A stretch of 64,000 bases of DNA from Rhizobium sp. 11515TR (GCF_002277895.1 NZ_CP023000.1:434001-498000), one strand, 5' to 3'. Counted from the first letter of the stretch, positions 18,399 to 27,990 are shown. The notes: generated by a model from the letters alone, not told the origin. Numbers and translations are program-made.

Positions 18399-19466
18399 AT
18401 GACTGCCTCTTATGAATATCATATCGGGGTCGACTACCACAAATCCTACAGCCATCTGGTGGTGCAGGATTCGGTTGGCAAGACGCTGCGCTCTGGCCGG
18501 GTGAAGAACGATCGTCAGTCGCTGGGTGGCTTTCTGGAACGCTACCGCGAGAACTCGCATGCGGTTGTCGAGGCGACGCGCAACTGGATGGTGATCTACG
18601 ACTGGCTCGACGACATTTGTGATGATGTCGTTCTCGCCCATCCGCTGAAGGTGAAGGCGATCGCCGACGCCAAGATCAAGACGGACAAGATCGACGCGAC
18701 GGTGCTGGCGCATCTGCTTCGAGCCGATCTGGTTCCGGAGGCCTGGGCTCCGAGCGACAAGGCCCGAGAGCTGCGTGTCGCCCTGCGCGAGCGGATGTTT
18801 TACGTGCGGCTGCGCACGATGGTGAAGAACCGCATCGTCACGGTGTTCGATCGCTATCCGGAGCAGACGGCGCAGCTGAAGAAGCTCGGCGACCTGTTCG
18901 GCAAGGCTGGCCGCGTCCAGCTGGCTCAGGTGAAGGTCTCGGAGATCGACCGCATCCAGATCGACCGTGGTCTCGACTTCATCGGCGACATCGACGTGCG
19001 CATCAAGCAATCGGAAGCAACGATCCGGGCGATGACCAGGGCCAATGGCAATGTGAAGCTGTTGAAGACGATCCCCGGTATCGGCGAGTTCTTCGCTCGG
19101 CTGATCGATGCGGAGATCGACGACATCAAGCGGTTCCGCAATCCGAAGAAGCTTGCCGCCTATGCCGGCCTGGTGCCGTCGACCTATTCGAGCGGCGGGA
19201 AGACCTTCCACGGCAAGATCATACGGCAAGGCAACAAGTGGCTGCGCTGGGCCTTCGTCGAGGCGGTTACGCCCGCCATTGTCACCGATCCGCAGCTTCG
19301 CGCCCAATACGAGCATCTGAAGCTCAGAGGAGTAAACAAGGCGCGCGTCGCGATCGCGCGCAAGCTTTTGACGATCGCCTTCCAGATCCTGCGTGACCAG
19401 CGCGCTTACGAGCCGCGTGGCGAAAGCACCACGGAAGGCGCGTCGACGATATCCCGGCTGTCCTGA
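18399..19466 (+). CDS. IS110 family transposase (DEDD recombinase)
   Basis: A 355-residue enzyme. The ATG at 18399 follows an AAGGGAG site and gives the usual start YEYHIGVDYHKSYSHLVV. The RuvC-like DEDD domain shows Asp in GVDYHK, Glu in VVEATRNW and the Asp pair in TDKIDATVLAHLL (about residues 95-107). The C-terminal Tnp20 domain has LLKTIPGIGEFFARLIDAEI and SSGGKTFHGKIIRQGNKWLRWAFVEA, which holds the catalytic serine region. The gene is complete and looks active. Members of this family recombine DNA guided by a bridge RNA made from the element's noncoding end. Confidence 0.93.
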   Translation: MTASYEYHIGVDYHKSYSHLVVQDSVGKTLRSGRVKNDRQSLGGFLERYRENSHAVVEATRNWMVIYDWLDDICDDVVLAHPLKVKAIADAKIKTDKIDATVLAHLLRADLVPEAWAPSDKARELRVALRERMFYVRLRTMVKNRIVTVFDRYPEQTAQLKKLGDLFGKAGRVQLAQVKVSEIDRIQIDRGLDFIGDIDVRIKQSEATIRAMTRANGNVKLLKTIPGIGEFFARLIDAEIDDIKRFRNPKKLAAYAGLVPSTYSSGGKTFHGKIIRQGNKWLRWAFVEAVTPAIVTDPQLRAQYEHLKLRGVNKARVAIARKLLTIAFQILRDQRAYEPRGESTTEGASTISRLS

Positions 19467-19721
19467 TGACAAACTAGCGAGCCCGGCAGGACTGGGCTGC
19501 GCTCTTCCAGGAGAATGGGAAACCGGGAGCCGAACGCCACTCTGTGACCGAAGCCGCGAAGGCATCAGGGTCACGCATTGGAGATTGGTTCGAGAACCGA
19601 AGGACACCTTTGTCCTGCGGAGGAGAAGTTTTAGCCGATCGGCGAAGTTGCCGGTCAAAGAACAACCGAACCCAAGGAAAGCACGCAAACGCTGGTGTTT
19701 TACCCCTTGTGTTCTTTCATT
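19467..19721 (+). other. 3' noncoding end of the IS110 element, possible bridge-RNA region
   Basis: About 255 bp between the transposase stop and the right junction, with no credible gene. In IS110-type elements one noncoding flank encodes the structured bridge RNA. Here the 3' flank is longer than the 5' flank (18267-18398), and it has local complementary stretches such as cggcgaagttgccgg (near 19640). RNA folding was not computed, so this is a location hypothesis only. Confidence 0.3.
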
Positions 19722-19727
19722 GGAGGT
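19722..19727 (+). repeat. GGAGGT at right junction of the IS110-family element
   Basis: Second copy of the 6-bp sequence flanking the element; see 18261-18266. KaiC coding resumes directly after it with the codons for D-M-M-H-R-G-L. Confidence 0.75.
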
Positions 19728-19896
19728 TGACATGATGCACCGCGGTCTGATGGTCTTGAAGATGCGTGGCAGCGAGCATGACAAGCAGATCCGTCGTTTC
19801 ACCATCGACAGTTCGGGCATGCATCTTGGAGAGGCGTTCGGCGGCGCACCGGACGTGTTCGGTGATGCGGTCGTGTCGGAGCATCGCCATGAATAA
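19728..19896 (+). pseudogene. kaiC: kaiC, 3' part, separated by the IS110-family element
   Basis: These 55 codons plus stop encode the KaiC C-terminus. MHRGLMVLKMRGSEHDKQIRRFTID matches the conserved MxRGxxVxKMRGSxHD segment that follows the CII core. The first base of its first codon lies in the shared GGAGGT. It overlaps the start of the downstream histidine kinase (ATG at 19889), showing that kaiB, kaiC and the kinase once formed a coupled operon. It has an internal ATG at 19732 but is unlikely to act alone. Confidence 0.88.
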
Positions 19897-20999
19897 TGGG
19901 GACGACGCGCGGAATGCCACAGAGGCTGGGGATATGGCCACCGACGAGCACCGGGCCGGCATTAGCCAACTCAGCTTCCAGCGTCTCGTTGAAACCATCG
20001 CGGACGGCGTTCTTGTCGTCGACCTAGCAGGAGATGTCCTCTACGCCAACCCAGCGGCAGGGCAGATCTTCGGTCAGCCGACGGAAAAGCTAGTGCATGT
20101 TCCACTTGGACGACCCGTGGTATCCGGCGAGGCGACCGAACTCACAGTGCAGGCCAAGTGGGCCGCCCGCTGAAGTAGAAATGCGGGTGGTGGAACTCGG
20201 CTGGGACGGACATGCAGCATTGCTTGCCAGCTTGCGTGACGTATCGGCACAACGCGCGGCCGACGAACGCCGGCGTCAGTCGCAGAAGATGGAGGCGATC
20301 GGACGGCTCGCGGCGGGTATCATTCACGACTTCAATAATCTTCTGGCCGTCTTCGACTCGGGTGTGAAACTTCTCGAAAGGCAGCTCGAACAAGATCCGA
20401 CACATCCGAACGTCAAACTGCTGCTCGATCAGCTGCGAAAACGCATTGGAAATGGCGGTGCCCTGACCCAGCAACTGCTTGCATTCTCTCGACGCCAAAC
20501 TCTTGCTCCAGAAACGATCGATATCAATGAACGTATCGAATCCCTCACTCGTCTCTTGGAGCAAACACTTGGAAGCGGGGTGAAAGTCCGTCGGAATTTG
20601 GGCGCGGATCCGAATGAAGTACACATTGACGCAAACCAGCTTGATGTTGCCCTTCTCAACCTTGCGGTCAATGCACGTGACGCGATGGCGGGTCACGGCA
20701 CGCTTTCGATCGAGACGAGCAATGCCATTGATGAGCGGGGGGACCTCGATACCGCGGCCACATCGTTCGTGCGAATTACCGTCCGTGACGATGGCTGCGG
20801 CATGTCGCAGGAAACCGTCGCGCAAGTGTTCGAGCCGTTCTTCACAACCAAGCCCGAGGGTGAAGGCACCGGCCTGGGACTCAGCCAAGTCTACGGTTTC
20901 GTCCATCAGTCAGGTGGACATGTACGCATCGATAGTAAATTGGGCGAAGGTACCAGTATCCATCTTTTTCTGCCATACGCTGCGGATGGCGGCGATTAG
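19889..20999 (+). pseudogene. PAS-domain sensor histidine kinase with a frameshift
   Basis: The first frame (ATG 19889 to TGA 20171-20173) gives a PAS-like domain (FQRLVETIADGVLVVDLAGDVLYANPAAGQIFG). A second frame from about 20160 to 20999 gives the rest: EVEMRVVELGWDG, H-box AAGIIHDFNNLLAVF, N-box NLAVNARDAM, then DDGCGMS, FEPFFTTK and GEGTGLGLSQVYGF. Removing one base near 20155-20165 would join them into about 369 codons. The kinase half is complete. It may be a true inactivation, matching the decayed kaiC before it, or a sequencing error. It was coupled to kaiC by an 8-bp overlap. Confidence 0.8.
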
Positions 21000-21030
21000 G
21001 TGTGCTGGACTTTTGCCATCGAGAGGTTGA

Positions 21031-21153
21031 ATGGCGGAAGAATTTCCAAATAGAACGGATATTGGCCTCTACTGGAAACCAAACGGAGCCGGTCGGCCTG
21101 GATTCCAGACCAAAATTCCGGTGATTGGCAGTTTTACGTGGCGCAACGACTAA
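21031..21153 (+). CDS. Possible 40-residue small protein
   Basis: An ATG at 21031 preceded at proper distance by GAGAGG opens a 40-codon frame, rich in aromatic and basic residues (GLYWKPNGAGRPGFQ) and ending FTWRND. It is the only candidate gene in the 400-bp gap 21000-21399 after the kinase remnant. No family is recognised and no paralogue is present, so it may be chance. The rest of the gap shows no gene or clear terminator. Confidence 0.25.
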   Translation: MAEEFPNRTDIGLYWKPNGAGRPGFQTKIPVIGSFTWRND

Positions 21154-21399
21154 TTGGATGGGCAACCTGTATTGTTCGCGGCATAGCACAAGAAATCATG
21201 AGAGCTACAAAACGATAACCAAGTGCCAATATTCGTTTCATCGCCCACCGGGCCAGTGAGATAACTAATGCCGCATACCGCTGGAATAACCTAATATCGA
21301 CGATACCTTCGACTGGACCGGATCGAGATTTCCGTCGCTTGTCCGAGTTTGCACACTCTTAAACCCGCGATGCGCATTATCATTTCTCTCACGCTTGTT

Positions 21400-23469
21400 T
21401 CAGGCAGGCCTCAAGAGCGAGAGACTGCGGGCTTCAAGTTTCAAGAATTTCTTGTCGGCGCCGCCCCGATCCTGCCCATCAGGATGGGATGTCGACAGCT
21501 CCAGCGCCCAGCGTTTGTCATCCGGTAAGGTAAAGTCGACATCACCATCATGAGGATTGAAAAGGACTAGAACATCATCCCAGCCCTCTTCGAAGGGTTG
21601 CTCACGCGACAGGCGCAAGCCGATCGCCGTGTTCGCTTCATCGTCCCATTGGTCGTCAGTCTGCCCTCCGCCGCTCGGATTGAGCCAGGTGACGATCAAA
21701 CCGTCACGCCAATTTTCCCGTTTGAGAATGGAATGTGCCTGACGCAAGGCGATCAGGCGTTTGACGAAATTGTAAAGCGCTTCGGCGCTGCCATATCGAT
21801 CGTCCCAATGCAGCCAGCTGAGTTCGTTGTCCTGACAGTAGCCATTGTTGTTGCCCATCTGGCTACGGCCGGATTCATCACCCGCCAGCAGCATAGGCGC
21901 ACCATGTGAGAGAAAGAGGGTTGCGAGAAAATTGCGCTTCTGGCGCTCTCGAACGGTATTGATGGCTTCATCATCTGTCGGACCTTCAGCGCCGTAATTG
22001 TAGCTGCGGTTATCATTGTGGCCGTCATTGTTGTCTTCGCCATTGGCCTCATTATGCTTCTCGTTATAGGAAACGAGATCATTGAGCGTGAAGCCATCGT
22101 GGGCGGCGATGAAATTGACGCTCGCCCATGGGCGGCGGCCGCGAAGATCATAAACATCGCCCGACCCTAGGATACGGGCGGCAAAATCCCTTGTCATGCC
22201 GGGAGTGCCCTTCCAGTAATCTCGGACCGTATCGCGATATTTGTCATTCCATTCTGCCCAGCCCGGCGGAAATCCCCCCACTTGATAACCGCCGGGGCCA
22301 ATGTCCCAAGGCTCGCCGACAAGTTTGACTTTGGCAAGCACCGGATCCTGGCCGACCGCATCGAAGAAGCCGCTGCGCTGATCGAAACCCTGCGGTTCAC
22401 GGCCAAGAATAGTGCCGAGATCGAAACGAAAGCCATCGACATGCATTTCTTCGACCCAATAGCGAAGTGAGTCCGTCACCATTTGCAGCACGCGCGGATG
22501 CGACGTGTTGATTGTGTTGCCGGTGCCGGTGTCGTTGATGTAGTAGCGGGGCTGATCCGGCAGGGTGCGGTAATAGGAGAAATTGTCGATGCCTTTGAAT
22601 GAAAGGGTCGGACCGAGTTCATTGCCCTCCGCGGTATGATTGTAGACGACATCGAGGATGACCTCGATACCGGCATCGTGGAAGGCACGCACCATCTCGC
22701 GAAAGCCTTCAAGGCCTTTCGGCCCGTAATAACGCGTTGCCGGCGCGAAGAAGGCAAGACTGTTGTAGCCCCAATAGTTGCGCAAGCCCTTGTCGAGCAA
22801 ATGACTGTCATCGGGAAAGAAATGAATGGGAAGGAGCTCGATCGAGGTGATGCCGAGGCTCTTGATGTAATCGACGACGACCCCGTGCCCCAGGCCGTCA
22901 AACGTGCCACGCAACGGCTCTGGAATTGCCGGATGCAGCATGGTCATTCCCTTGACATGCGCCTCATAGAAAATTGTCTCAGGCCACGCTACCGACGGCC
23001 GTTTATCCGGCGCTTCATTCTTGAGCTCGACCACACGGCATTTCGGCATCTGTCCGGCGCTATCGGTCTCATCGAAGGAAAGATCCTTTTGCTCGTCATC
23101 CAGACGATAGGCGAACTGGGCTTGCGACCATTCGATGTTGCCCACAAGCTCACGGGCATAGGGATCGACGAGCAATTTATTCGCATTGAAGCGATGACCA
23201 TTTAGGGGATCGAACGGGCCGTGCACGCGGTAGCCATACAAGGCACCCGGCTTCAATCCAGGCACATAGCCATGCCAGATTTCATGGGTATATTCCGGCA
23301 GGGCGATCCGCTCGATCTCCTGCTTTCCGCTTTCGTCGAAAAGGCAGAGCTCCACCTTTTCCGCATAGGCGCTGAAAAGTGCGAAATTGACACCCTCTCC
23401 GTCATAATTCGCTCCCAGGCGCGTGAAATCTCCAGGCTCGATCGCATGCCTCTTGCCGCCTTCCGTCAT
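21400..23469 (-). CDS. glgX: Glycogen debranching enzyme GlgX/TreX
   Basis: A 689-residue GH13 isoamylase-type enzyme that hydrolyses alpha-1,6 branches of glycogen. It has an N-terminal CBM48-like domain (DFTRLGANYDGEGVNFALFSAYAEKVELCLFD), GH13 motifs DVVYNH, GFRFDLGTILG (nucleophile Asp), VGEPWDIG (acid Glu) and AAHDGFTL (Asp), and a C-terminal beta domain. I chose the ATG at 23469, which follows a GAGGA site; an in-frame ATG at 23607 would overlap treY by 41 bp and is less likely. Located directly after treY, it probably debranches glucan for TreY/TreZ to turn into trehalose. Confidence 0.93.
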   Translation of the reverse strand: MTEGGKRHAIEPGDFTRLGANYDGEGVNFALFSAYAEKVELCLFDESGKQEIERIALPEYTHEIWHGYVPGLKPGALYGYRVHGPFDPLNGHRFNANKLLVDPYARELVGNIEWSQAQFAYRLDDEQKDLSFDETDSAGQMPKCRVVELKNEAPDKRPSVAWPETIFYEAHVKGMTMLHPAIPEPLRGTFDGLGHGVVVDYIKSLGITSIELLPIHFFPDDSHLLDKGLRNYWGYNSLAFFAPATRYYGPKGLEGFREMVRAFHDAGIEVILDVVYNHTAEGNELGPTLSFKGIDNFSYYRTLPDQPRYYINDTGTGNTINTSHPRVLQMVTDSLRYWVEEMHVDGFRFDLGTILGREPQGFDQRSGFFDAVGQDPVLAKVKLVGEPWDIGPGGYQVGGFPPGWAEWNDKYRDTVRDYWKGTPGMTRDFAARILGSGDVYDLRGRRPWASVNFIAAHDGFTLNDLVSYNEKHNEANGEDNNDGHNDNRSYNYGAEGPTDDEAINTVRERQKRNFLATLFLSHGAPMLLAGDESGRSQMGNNNGYCQDNELSWLHWDDRYGSAEALYNFVKRLIALRQAHSILKRENWRDGLIVTWLNPSGGGQTDDQWDDEANTAIGLRLSREQPFEEGWDDVLVLFNPHDGDVDFTLPDDKRWALELSTSHPDGQDRGGADKKFLKLEARSLSLLRPA

Positions 23470-23566
23470 GGAATCCTCGTGTTCGTTGCTGCGCAGCAGA
23501 AACACCCCGTGAAGCGCTTTGTTCCGGCCTTGAAGTCTGACTACCCATGCATCGACGCCAGGATCG

Positions 23567-26041
23567 TCACCGATCTCCCATGAGAAGCGATAGGGAATGA
23601 TCGGCAAACAGCTGCGCTGCCAGAAGATTGCCGGCTGAAGAAGGCTTGTCCGTCAGGAGATCGTATAGCGGCGCGTTGAGCTCTCGCGGCATCGTCACAG
23701 CGGTGTCTTTCCAGAAATCTGATGAAGGCATATCGACCAGGCGCGGCACGATCGTAATCGCTATCTCACGCTCATGAACGCGCGCGAAAGCCACGAGATT
23801 GGATGCTCGTGCCCCGCTGGTTTCCAAGGGCACATATTCGCCCTCGAGAAAAAGCAAGGGATGTTGATTACGATAGCGTAGCACCTTACGGATGACGTGC
23901 CGTTTCAAGGAAGCCGCATCCGATGCAAGGGGACCGGCTGCTCCCGTGTCAGTCCATAGATGGCCGACCGGTCTTCGATTGTCCGGATCGACCAAGCTGA
24001 AATCAAGTCCCTCGGTCCCCTGATAGATATCGGGAATACCGGGAGCCGTGAGCTTGATCAGCAACTGCGACAGGCTGTTGCGGAAACCAAGTTCCATGAA
24101 AGGGCGCAGCATCCGGTCGAAATCACGGATGAAGTCCTGATTATCCTCCGAAAACAAAGCGGCGGCATAGGCCTGGACCGCATGCTCATAGGAAGGATTT
24201 TCATCCATCCAATCCGTCCGGAGCTTGGCTTCACGGATCGATTTCAAGGCATAGGCGCAAAACCGTTCCTTCAGTGCATTCCGATCGGCCCTCTCGAGGT
24301 CCTGCGGCCAGATGCCGGCAAGCGTCTGATAAAGCATCCATTCGATATTGGGCTCAGGTGCAGGTCCATCGGCAAGGCTGGAACGAAGAGGAGAATTCAT
24401 GTTGCGCCATCGCTCGACACCGGCAATCCAGGCATCAGGATCCTGCGTCAGGCCGTAGAGGCGGGCGCGGGCGTCTTCTCCCCGCTTGGTATCATGCGTC
24501 GAGGTCGCGGAAAGGCCGCGGCGTTGTCGCCGAAATCGATCGGTCATGGATTGATGAAAGGCCGCCACCGAGCCCGGCGGCATATGCGGCTCGCCTCCGA
24601 CCTCGTTCAGTGCGATCAGGCGGTTATATCGATAAAACAGCGTGTCCTCGACTGCCTTTGCCATGATCGGACCGCTGAGCTGCTGGAATCTGGCTCGAAA
24701 CTCCAGGGCTTCGGCTGCAGCAACATCCCCTTTCAGAAGGCGGCCGAGGGCATCGAGGGCATCAACGGTCGGCAATCGGCTTCGGGCCTTCTCGCAGGCA
24801 CTCTCGATGACCGCCACGTCATCGGACGATGCAGCTCTCCGATAGCCGTAGGTACGGTAAACCGGGAAGGCGACCAGCAGCTCGCGAAGCGCCGCCGCTA
24901 TTTCCTCCGCGTCGCAATCGGGAAAAATCGAACATGCCAGTATCGTCAGACGCCTCGTCTCGCCGGCGAAATTGCGCTCGACCATCAACAGCTTCGCCCT
25001 GCGCAAACCTGCGGCAAAGTCAGCATCCTCCTCGCTGACGGACCTGTAGGCTTCATCCAGCTTGCGCAATCCCTCCTCGTTCACGAAGAGATCGGCCATG
25101 GCGGCGATGAATTCGTAGCCGGTCGTTCCCGACACCGGCCAATCCGCCGGCAGCGTCTCGCCACGGGCAAGGATTTTCTCGACTACGATGAACGTGTCCG
25201 GGCCGACGGCCTGCCGCAAATGCTCGAGATAGCCCTTCGGATCGGCCAGTCCGTCGATATGGTCGACGCGTAATCCTTGGACCTGTCCGGAACGAACCAA
25301 TTCGATGATCAGCCGATGCGTGTCGTCGAAGACCCGCGGGTCCTCCACGCGCATTCCGACCAGGCCTGCCACCTCGAAGAAGCGCCTGTAGCTGAGGTTT
25401 TCGGCGGCATCTTTCCAATAGAGCAATTGCCAATGCTGTTCCGCGAGAAGTTTTCTCATGGCGGCCGCATCCCTCGAAAATGCGCGCAACCGCTCCGCAT
25501 CCGTTCCTATGTCCGCGGCCAGCCGCTCGACACTTTCGATCGAGAGCGGAAGCAGATCGTCGAAGTAGGCTAGATATACGCACCCATTTGTAGCCTCGTA
25601 GCGAAGATGAAAGTCCGCCGCGGCCAGGCTCTCCTCGAATGGGCGTCCCAGAAGCGGCAAGGTGAGCTTGCGGCGCCAGTCGATATCGAAATGGCCGGCA
25701 TAGGCGCTGCCCGATCCTCGCTGTAATACGTCACGCCACCACGCGTTTTCAACGGAGGCGGCCATATGGTTGGGAACGATATCGAGGATCAAGCCCATGC
25801 TCGCCTGCTGCAAGGCCGCGCAGAAAGCATCGAACCGCTCGCGACCGCCAAGCACCGGGTCGATCTCGTTCGCATCCGTGACATCATAGCCATGCGTCGA
25901 TCCCTTTTTCGCTGCAAGGATCGGCGAGGCATAGACATGGCTGATACCGAGATCTTTCAGATAGGGAACCAGCTCCGTTGCCTTGTCAAAGGTGACATCT
26001 CCGCGAAACTGCAGGCGATAGGTGGACGTTAAGACGGTCAT
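23567..26041 (-). CDS. treY: Malto-oligosyltrehalose synthase TreY
   Basis: An 824-residue GH13 enzyme that converts the reducing-end alpha-1,4 bond of maltodextrin into alpha,alpha-1,1, the first step of the TreY/TreZ route. It begins STYRLQFRGDVTFDKATELVPYLKDLGISHVYASPI, the characteristic family start. It shows DIVPNHMA, GLRVDHIDGLADPKGYLEHL (nucleophile Asp), IVVEKILARGE (Glu) and STHDTKRGEDARARLY (Asp). Length is normal. It is upstream of glgX on the same strand and divergent from treZ with a gap of about 128 bp, so one control region probably serves both. Confidence 0.95.
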   Translation of the reverse strand: MTVLTSTYRLQFRGDVTFDKATELVPYLKDLGISHVYASPILAAKKGSTHGYDVTDANEIDPVLGGRERFDAFCAALQQASMGLILDIVPNHMAASVENAWWRDVLQRGSGSAYAGHFDIDWRRKLTLPLLGRPFEESLAAADFHLRYEATNGCVYLAYFDDLLPLSIESVERLAADIGTDAERLRAFSRDAAAMRKLLAEQHWQLLYWKDAAENLSYRRFFEVAGLVGMRVEDPRVFDDTHRLIIELVRSGQVQGLRVDHIDGLADPKGYLEHLRQAVGPDTFIVVEKILARGETLPADWPVSGTTGYEFIAAMADLFVNEEGLRKLDEAYRSVSEEDADFAAGLRRAKLLMVERNFAGETRRLTILACSIFPDCDAEEIAAALRELLVAFPVYRTYGYRRAASSDDVAVIESACEKARSRLPTVDALDALGRLLKGDVAAAEALEFRARFQQLSGPIMAKAVEDTLFYRYNRLIALNEVGGEPHMPPGSVAAFHQSMTDRFRRQRRGLSATSTHDTKRGEDARARLYGLTQDPDAWIAGVERWRNMNSPLRSSLADGPAPEPNIEWMLYQTLAGIWPQDLERADRNALKERFCAYALKSIREAKLRTDWMDENPSYEHAVQAYAAALFSEDNQDFIRDFDRMLRPFMELGFRNSLSQLLIKLTAPGIPDIYQGTEGLDFSLVDPDNRRPVGHLWTDTGAAGPLASDAASLKRHVIRKVLRYRNQHPLLFLEGEYVPLETSGARASNLVAFARVHEREIAITIVPRLVDMPSSDFWKDTAVTMPRELNAPLYDLLTDKPSSAGNLLAAQLFADHSLSLLMGDR

Positions 26042-26169
26042 GGCTTCCTCGCTGCGTCGGGGGCTCTTAAGAACGGAACTGAAAGAGATCTGTTCCCATC
26101 TCAGGAACTGTTCCCGTCAAGCTGAGTTGGATGCCGGAAAATCTTAATGTGATCGGCGGATGGGGTGTC

Positions 26170-27930
26170 ATGCAGTCAAGCTTCGCATTTGGACCACAAA
26201 TCAACAAAAATGCGGTCTTGTTCCGCCTATGGGCGCCTTTGTCGGAGCGCGTGCTCGTCCGCATCGAGCAGCGCGGGGAATGGGCCGTGAGGCGTAGGCA
26301 GGACGGGTGGCATGTCGTCGAAGTCAAGGATGCGCAGGTCGGCGATCGCTATAAGTTCGTGCTGACCGATGGGTTTGCCGTTCCGGATCCTGCCTCGCGC
26401 TTTCAGCCCGAAGACGTTCACGGCCCGAGCGAGCTGATCGATCCAACGTTCGCATGGCAAACGCAGGGATGGAAGGGACGCCGCTGGGAGGAAATCGTCA
26501 TCTACGAACTGCATGTCGGCGCCTTCACGGAAGCTGGCACATTTCTGGCGGCCGTCGAAAAGCTCGACCATTTGCAACGCCTCGGCATAACAGCCATTCA
26601 ACTCATGCCGCTTTCGGATTTTCGCGGCCGATATGGGTGGGGTTACGACGGCGTTTTACCCTTTGCGCCGGATAGCAGCTACGGCCGTCCCGAGCATCTA
26701 AAAATGCTCGTCGATGCAGCCCATGAGCGTGGCATCTGCGTCTTTCTCGATGTGGTCTATAATCATTTCGGACCGGACGGGAACTATCTGCCCCGTTACG
26801 CGCCGATATTTGGCGACCGGCACGAAAGCGTCTGGGGCAAGGGCCTGAACTACGATGGCGAAGGCAGTCGTTTCATCCGCGATTTCGTCATCGAAAATGC
26901 AATCTATTGGCTGAGCGAGTTTCGGATGGATGGTTTGCGGCTCGACGCCGTTCACGCGATGAAGGACGACAGCGATCCGCATATCCTTCTCGAACTTGCT
27001 GGTCGCGTCAGAAGCGCCTTCCCTGAACGCCATGTCCATCTGATCGTCGAGAACGAGGATAATGACGCGGCTCTCCTCGCTCGCGGCGAAGACGGTAAGC
27101 CGCGCCACTTTGCGGCACAGTGGAATGATGACATCCACCACGCTCTTCATGTAGCGGCCACAGGCGAGGTCTTCGGCTACTATCAAGATTATGCCGATTG
27201 GGGACCACGTCTGAGCCGCGCGCTTGCCGAAGGCTTCGCGTTCCAAGGGGAGTATATGCAGTATCGAGGCCGGCCTAGGGGGTCGCCGAGCATTGGCTTG
27301 TCACCATCGGCCTTTATCTCCTTCATCCAGAATCATGACCAGATCGGCAATCGGGCACGCGGCGATCGCATGATTTCCTCCCACCCGATCGAGGCGATAA
27401 AGGCCATTGCAGCCATCTATCTTCTCTCCCCGCAGATCCCCATGCTGTTCATGGGTGAGGAATGGGGCGCTGCCGATCCCTTTCCCTTCTTTTGCGATTT
27501 CGATGAGGAGCTCAACGCCAAGATAAGGCTTGGCCGCAAGGAGGAACTGAAGCGCCTGCCCGGCTTCGAAGCGGAGGACGCGTGCGACCCGACGGCCGAA
27601 ACCACCTTCCGCAGCGCCAAATTGCGCTGGGACAAAATGAGTGAGAACTCGGCAATTGGCAACTATTACGAGCAGTTGCTGCGGCTCAGACATCAAGTCG
27701 TCGTGCCGCTCCTTGCTGATGCGTCTAGTTGCGTGGCGACCTACGATCCAGACGCCTCGCCCCTCCGACTGCGCTGGCAAATGGATGCCTCAAGCCTCCA
27801 TCTGACAGCCAATCTGTCGAACACGCCAGCTGCTTTACAAGGACCTACCGAGGGGCAAGCATTTTTCTCGGTGGGCAGCACAGCCAACAATTCGATGGGA
27901 CCGTGGACCGTTGTCTGGAGCCTGTCCTAA
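26170..27930 (+). CDS. treZ: Malto-oligosyltrehalose trehalohydrolase TreZ
   Basis: A 586-residue GH13 enzyme that releases trehalose from malto-oligosyltrehalose. The N-terminal CBM48-like domain reads FAFGPQINKNAVLFRLWAP. Catalytic motifs are FLDVVYNHFGPDGNYL, GLRLDAVHAMKDDSDPHIL (Asp), LIVENEDNDAAL (Glu) and FIQNHDQIGNRARGDR (Asp). I prefer the ATG at 26170, which gives the family's usual start; an in-frame ATG at 26131 would add 13 residues. Divergent from treY/glgX. A complete TreX-TreY-TreZ set is therefore present. Confidence 0.93.
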   Translation: MQSSFAFGPQINKNAVLFRLWAPLSERVLVRIEQRGEWAVRRRQDGWHVVEVKDAQVGDRYKFVLTDGFAVPDPASRFQPEDVHGPSELIDPTFAWQTQGWKGRRWEEIVIYELHVGAFTEAGTFLAAVEKLDHLQRLGITAIQLMPLSDFRGRYGWGYDGVLPFAPDSSYGRPEHLKMLVDAAHERGICVFLDVVYNHFGPDGNYLPRYAPIFGDRHESVWGKGLNYDGEGSRFIRDFVIENAIYWLSEFRMDGLRLDAVHAMKDDSDPHILLELAGRVRSAFPERHVHLIVENEDNDAALLARGEDGKPRHFAAQWNDDIHHALHVAATGEVFGYYQDYADWGPRLSRALAEGFAFQGEYMQYRGRPRGSPSIGLSPSAFISFIQNHDQIGNRARGDRMISSHPIEAIKAIAAIYLLSPQIPMLFMGEEWGAADPFPFFCDFDEELNAKIRLGRKEELKRLPGFEAEDACDPTAETTFRSAKLRWDKMSENSAIGNYYEQLLRLRHQVVVPLLADASSCVATYDPDASPLRLRWQMDASSLHLTANLSNTPAALQGPTEGQAFFSVGSTANNSMGPWTVVWSLS

Positions 27931-27990
27931 GCCACGTTAGTTGAGCGACGAGCTTGCGCCGCTCTTCGAAAGCCTTGGAGGTCCGCTAGT

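Larger units (their letters stand above)
18267..19727 (+). mobile_element. IS110-family insertion sequence (1461 bp) inside kaiC
   Basis: Boundaries come from rejoining the split kaiC frame at the shared GGAGGT. The element holds one DEDD transposase gene (18399-19466), about 130 bp of 5' noncoding DNA and about 255 bp of 3' noncoding DNA. No clear terminal inverted repeats were seen, as is usual for the IS110 group. The exact end could shift by up to 6 bp within GGAGGT. Confidence 0.85.

Noticed and set aside
18333..19820. Long minus-strand open frame (495 codons) across the IS110 transposase
   Set aside because: It is antisense to an intact transposase, has Arg/Leu/Asp-rich shadow composition and no family likeness.
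23960..25273. Plus-strand frame (437 codons) across treY
   Set aside because: Antisense shadow of an intact treY.
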